Below are positions 33,190-36,102 of a stretch of DNA of 36,102 bases, piece by piece. The translations under genes and the position numbers were made by a program. The DNA comes from an uncultured Clostridia bacterium (GTDB lineage: Bacteria; Bacillota; Clostridia; Peptostreptococcales; Acidaminobacteraceae). The notes under the pieces were generated by a model, which worked only from the letters and a program-made list of their open reading frames with translations, searched no databases and was not told the origin of the DNA. The first letter of the stretch is position 1. Each line of letters starts with the position of its first letter. The stretch spans positions 1 through 36,102 of the forward strand of contig CAKMJV010000037.1 of the NCBI GenBank assembly GCA_927417275.1, given 5' to 3'.

Positions 33190-33225
33190 TTCTACAATTA
33201 AATTGTAAACAATTTAATTGTAGAA
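33190..33225 (-). promoter_or_regulatory. double OhrR-type operator over the ohrR promoter
   Basis: A perfect 16-bp inverted repeat (33190-33205 and 33210-33225, 4-base spacer). Each half contains its own palindrome, ACAATTAAATTGT or ACAATTTAATTGT, matching the TACAATT-AATTGTA site known for Bacillus OhrR. The -35 box TTGACT (33230-33225) and -10 box TACAAT (33207-33202) are 17 bp apart on the minus strand and lie within or beside the repeat, so bound repressor would block the promoter. Confidence 0.88.
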
Positions 33226-33238
33226 GTCAAGTTGAATA

Positions 33239-33931
33239 TTAGATTATTTTATATCCCACACCCCAAACGGTTTCTATTAATGGGGTATTGGGTGAGAGTG
33301 AATCGATCTTCTCTCGAATGCGCTTTACATGTACCGTTACTGTAAAGGCATCCCCTAAGGAATCATATTTCCATACCCGTTCGTATATTTCCTCTTTTGA
33401 AAAAACGCGGCCGCGATGTCTAGAAAGCAAAAGTATGATTTCAAACTCCTTGGGTGTTAATTCCAACAGGTTTCCAGAGAGTGTAAATGTCTTGGTCATT
33501 TCATTGATGGTAAAATCTCGGATGACGATATTTGAATCTTCAAACGTTGCATTGGGATTCATTTTCATCTTGCTGTATCGCCTTAATTGGGCTTTTACAC
33601 GTGCGATGAGTTCATTCGTACTAAAGGGCTTCGTCAAATAATCATCTGCGCCAACACCCAGGCCCAATACGATATCCATGTCTTGGTTTTTTGCAGAAAC
33701 GATGATGATGGGAATGTCCTTAAGGGATTGAATGCGCTTGCAAATTTCGATGCCATCTCCGTTTGGAAGCATTAAATCTAAAATGACGAGCGAAATCCCT
33801 TCAAGCATGGGAATGATTTTTGTGATATCCCCAGTGGTCTCGATGACGACTTCGTAGCCGTTGATTTCCAGATAATCTTTTTCAAGTCTTGCGATGCTTT
33901 TGTCGTCTTCGATAATTAATATTCTATCCAT
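33239..33931 (-). CDS. OmpR-family response regulator
   Basis: DNA-binding regulator of 230 residues. Receiver domain (1 to about 115) with acidic pair Asp9/Asp10, phospho-acceptor Asp52 in VILDLMLP, Ser in IIVSAKN and Lys in LTKPFS. Winged-helix output domain (about 130-230) with LTPKEFEIILLLSRHRGRVFS, and VTVHVKRIREKI as recognition helix. It follows the kinase gene by 26 bp, so the order is kinase then regulator, the less common arrangement. GAGGAAA precedes the ATG. Its targets are unknown. Confidence 0.93.
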   Translation of the reverse strand: MDRILIIEDDKSIARLEKDYLEINGYEVVIETTGDITKIIPMLEGISLVILDLMLPNGDGIEICKRIQSLKDIPIIIVSAKNQDMDIVLGLGVGADDYLTKPFSTNELIARVKAQLRRYSKMKMNPNATFEDSNIVIRDFTINEMTKTFTLSGNLLELTPKEFEIILLLSRHRGRVFSKEEIYERVWKYDSLGDAFTVTVHVKRIREKIDSLSPNTPLIETVWGVGYKII

Positions 33932-33957
33932 ATTTTCCTCATTTTCTTAAAATTTAG

Positions 33958-35391
33958 TTAAGGACGATCATACCCTTTTAATCGGATGGATAGGGTTAAT
34001 CCATGTCTATCATTTCCAGTAGCCCATATTTTACCGCCATGTGATGCGATAATTTCTCTGCAAATACTCAACCCAATTCCGCTGCCTTTAATGTTTAAAT
34101 TTCTGGATTTATCCGATCTGAAGAAACGATCAAATATATTTTCAATCTCTGCTTCTGGAACGCCGATGCCATTGTCCGAAATATTTATAAAGACACCATC
34201 GTCATCTTGATTGGCGAGTATGACGATTTCTAATGGGCGTTGACTTCTGTATTTAATGGAGTTGCCTATGATATTAATGAATACACGCATGAGTTTTTCA
34301 GGATCAACCTGAACAAATGTGTCTTTTATAATGTAGTGCAGTGAGAGTTTGCCACCGACTTTTTCAACATCATTTTCGAGTTCTTCCACACAGTCCATTA
34401 AGAAGTTTTTAAGATCGATGACCTGCTTGTTTAACTTGATGTTGTTTGTATCAAACCTAGTGATTTCAGACAAATCATTAAGGAGACTTTCAATCATATA
34501 GGTTTTTGATTCGATGGTTTCAAGATATTCTCTTTGCGTTTCCTCGGTTCTTGCTACACCATCTTTAAGGCCTTGTGCGTAGCCCCTAATGGAAGTGACA
34601 GGGGTTCGTAAATCGTGTGAAATGTTTGCAAGGAGCTCTTTTTTCTCGACTTCTAATATGCGTTGTTTCTTAACAGACATTTGTAGCGCTTGGCGCATGC
34701 TTTCGATGCTGTGAGCCAGTTCCTGAAAGTCATCTTCGTCCTCATAATTTAATTCAGCATCCATATTGCCTTTGCGAATTTCATTTGTGGTAAAGGTTAG
34801 ACGTTTGATTGCGCGTTTTATAGGATTTGAAATCCATGAAAGGATCAGCGAGAGTAAAATGAGATTAAATGCGCCATAGATAAAGAAAAAAACTTTTTCG
34901 AATACTTGGTAAGCAATTTCTAATCGGGTACTATCAATTTTGAGTTTTACATCGATTGACCCCCCTTCTTTTAAATCGTAGTGATGATGTTTAAGGGAGT
35001 ATTGTACGCCAATGTAATCCTGTGAGAGATTTTTATAAAGCCATTTTTCGATCCATGAAAGGTCTTGAATTTCGTCGGTAAAAGTGGTGAAGTTAACGAT
35101 GCCGTTTTGAGAAACTTCGACGATTAAAAAAGCGGTACTAAAATCCGACAACGCCATCTGTTTAAAGGGTGTCGTTAAAAAGTACTCTGGTGAATTGGTG
35201 TATGGGTTAACGGCTTCTTCGAACGCCAGTGAAACCTTGGAAAAGTTATCAAAGATGTCATAGTACGTATCAAAAAAATGGACATAGTTCAAATGCTCAC
35301 TTAAGAAATTATTCGTTATGAGCAATGTAAACATCGCCGGGAGCAACACCAGCAAAATAAGTGCGATTATAAATTTCGTTTTTATGCGCAT
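33958..35391 (-). CDS. membrane sensor histidine kinase
   Basis: A 477-residue kinase partnered with the downstream OmpR-type regulator. Membrane helices at about 7-27 and 164-187 flank an extracellular sensor region of about 135 residues with no recognisable fold. A HAMP linker (about 188-240) follows, then HisKA with phospho-acceptor His259 in NISHDLRTP, and an ATPase domain with N box NIIGNSIKYRS, ISDNGIGVP and GSGIGLSIC. All catalytic motifs are intact. The stimulus is unknown; the divergent neighbour, a MotA/TolQ-like membrane protein gene, could be under its control. Confidence 0.93.
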   Translation of the reverse strand: MRIKTKFIIALILLVLLPAMFTLLITNNFLSEHLNYVHFFDTYYDIFDNFSKVSLAFEEAVNPYTNSPEYFLTTPFKQMALSDFSTAFLIVEVSQNGIVNFTTFTDEIQDLSWIEKWLYKNLSQDYIGVQYSLKHHHYDLKEGGSIDVKLKIDSTRLEIAYQVFEKVFFFIYGAFNLILLSLILSWISNPIKRAIKRLTFTTNEIRKGNMDAELNYEDEDDFQELAHSIESMRQALQMSVKKQRILEVEKKELLANISHDLRTPVTSIRGYAQGLKDGVARTEETQREYLETIESKTYMIESLLNDLSEITRFDTNNIKLNKQVIDLKNFLMDCVEELENDVEKVGGKLSLHYIIKDTFVQVDPEKLMRVFINIIGNSIKYRSQRPLEIVILANQDDDGVFINISDNGIGVPEAEIENIFDRFFRSDKSRNLNIKGSGIGLSICREIIASHGGKIWATGNDRHGLTLSIRLKGYDRP

Positions 35392-35419
35392 AGTCGCCTC
35401 TCAAACTTTTATATTTACA

Positions 35420-35449
35420 ATTATACAACAGGTTTAACCTAAATGTGAA
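35420..35449 (-). promoter_or_regulatory. promoter for the two-component operon
   Basis: On the minus strand TTCACA (35449-35444) and TATAAT (35425-35420) are 18 bp apart. The spacer contains the palindrome AGGTTTAACCT (35430-35440), a possible regulator site. Confidence 0.6.
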
Positions 35450-35481
35450 ATAACGTTTTTATAAAGGAAAAGTTAACTGAC

Positions 35482-35505
35482 GTTTACGTTTATATTATGT
35501 TTAAG
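35482..35505. repeat. GTTTA direct repeats between divergent genes
   Basis: GTTTA occurs at 35482, 35488 and 35499. The last two are 11 bp apart, the spacing typical of OmpR-family tandem sites. An inverted pair GTTTAAG (35499-35505) and CTTAAAC (from 35520) also exists. This may be a binding site of the adjacent response regulator, but short AT-rich repeats arise easily by chance. Confidence 0.3.
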
Positions 35506-35582
35506 TTACAGTCGATTTTCTTAAACTTCGTGTGGTAAACTTATAGTATCTATATATACTCAATTGATCAGAGGAGGTCTAC

Positions 35583-36102
35583 ATGATACACATGTTTCTA
35601 GGAATGAATCCAGTTGGATTGGCCATTATCGGCTTTATTATTTTGATCTTATTTGCAGCCATTATTATGATGATGAAAATTAGAAAAACGTATCAGACGT
35701 TAGAGATGGACGCCAATGAACCCATCCATCGTAAAAATAAAGTTTTTGAAAACCCAATCAATCGTGCCATCGCAGAACAATTCATAGAGGCCAATAATAG
35801 AAGAATCGATGAAATTAATACCATCGCCATCATAGATAAAAATGCACATCTGTTTTTACACAAAACACTCCTTGCTGAACGGTTTGTTTCCAAAGCATCA
35901 GGATTGATGATCGTTCTTGGTTTGGTGGGTACATTTTTTGGTCTCACATTATCTATCGTAGAACTGGTGGATTTATTAAGTACAACCAATGCATCGCTTA
36001 TCGGTGACACCACCATGATAACCGGTGGATTATTAAACTCAATTAATGGCATGTCGGTGGCTTTTGTAACTTCGCTATTTGGCATCACTGCATCCATCAT
36101 TA
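35583..36102 (+). CDS. MotA/TolQ/ExbB-type proton-channel subunit, 3' end outside the window
   Basis: The reading frame is open from an ATG at 35583, with a strong AGAGGAGG site 4 bp upstream, to the window edge (173 codons seen). An N-terminal helix (about 11-31) is followed by a charged, probably cytoplasmic stretch (about 32-105). A second helix then carries the family signature IVLGLVGTFFGLTLSIVEL (about 110-128), and a further segment NGMSVAFVTSLFGITASII resembles the pore helix. The layout recalls ion-driven motor stators, including MotA-like subunits of envelope machines and ZorA of the Zorya defence system. The truncated C-terminus, which would separate these, is not available. It is divergent from the two-component genes. 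Confidence 0.72.
   Translation, partial: MIHMFLGMNPVGLAIIGFIILILFAAIIMMMKIRKTYQTLEMDANEPIHRKNKVFENPINRAIAEQFIEANNRRIDEINTIAIIDKNAHLFLHKTLLAERFVSKASGLMIVLGLVGTFFGLTLSIVELVDLLSTTNASLIGDTTMITGGLLNSINGMSVAFVTSLFGITASII

Noticed and set aside
35693..36100. Long minus-strand open frame at the right edge
   Set aside because: The plus strand here encodes a convincing MotA/TolQ-like protein with a strong ribosome-binding site; the minus frame shows no membrane or motif pattern of its own.
1..36102. Mobile elements, prophage or CRISPR arrays
   Set aside because: I found no transposase, integrase, terminal repeats or regularly spaced repeats. Codon use and base composition look even throughout.

Overview
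The window reads as a chromosomal segment of a low-GC (about 40% by eye) anaerobic Firmicute of the Clostridia type. The evidence is AGGAGG-type ribosome-binding sites, sigma-A-like promoters, a pyrophosphate-dependent phosphofructokinase, two sodium/proton antiporter systems, Firmicute regulators (FabT-like, OhrR) and YhaM. Sodium-based energetics and c-di-GMP/HDOD signalling fit a free-living, probably marine or halotolerant fermenter. I cannot name the species from sequence alone. I see no transposase, integrase, CRISPR array or phage gene, so this is mostly ordinary chromosome with a few loci of real interest.

Layout: (1) 1-130: a truncated tRNA-Ala(GGC) on the minus strand, divergent from dapF. 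(2) 157-6049: a plus-strand run of dapF, a sensor diguanylate cyclase/phosphodiesterase, an NRDE-family protein and an NhaC-type antiporter. (3) 6046-7431: a FabT-like MarR regulator with its own promoter and a palindromic operator, overlapping a DegV fatty-acid-binding protein gene. (4) 7452-11650, minus strand: an eight-gene Mrp/Mbh-type antiporter operon in the order E-F-G-MbhD-MbhE-B-C-D, with no large MrpA subunit. (5) 11785-14139, minus strand: ccdA, a TlpA-like thioredoxin lipoprotein and an M42 aminopeptidase, closed by a terminator. (6) 14309-16079: a 60-residue membrane peptide, a divergent diadenylate-cyclase-like protein, and a 305-bp intergenic region holding a promoter, a roughly 120-nt leader or small RNA, and a strong terminator just upstream of the cyclase-like gene. 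(7) 16080-22531: HDOD signalling protein, parvulin, YhaM, a SEC-C protein, an M32 carboxypeptidase and PPi-PFK.

(8) 22704-30278 is the most interesting block. Six genes lie in one operon between two terminators: MurE, an asparagine-synthetase-like amidotransferase, an ATP-grasp ligase resembling D-aspartate ligase, a FemABX aminoacyltransferase, an anchored C39-like cysteine peptidase, and an aspartate racemase. Together they make a coherent proposal for a peptidoglycan cross-bridge built with racemised aspartate: racemase makes D-Asp, ATP-grasp ligase attaches it to the stem peptide, AsnB-like enzyme amidates it, FemX adds a further residue, and the C39 enzyme acts outside. MurE carries Lys where the DAP-specific Arg normally sits, which hints at a non-DAP stem.

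(9) 30333-32677: a 2-hydroxyacid dehydrogenase and an aldehyde dehydrogenase. (10) 32729-33230, minus strand: a two-cysteine OhrR-like regulator with a double OhrR-type operator lying over its own promoter. (11) 33239-35391, minus strand: a histidine kinase and OmpR-type response regulator. (12) 35583-end: the start of a MotA/TolQ/ExbB-type proton-channel subunit, cut by the window edge.

Start codons were chosen from Shine-Dalgarno position. Several genes therefore start inside the longest possible reading frame: fabT, degV, mrpB, mrpC, mrpE, ccdA, yhaM, M32, asnB, femX and racD.
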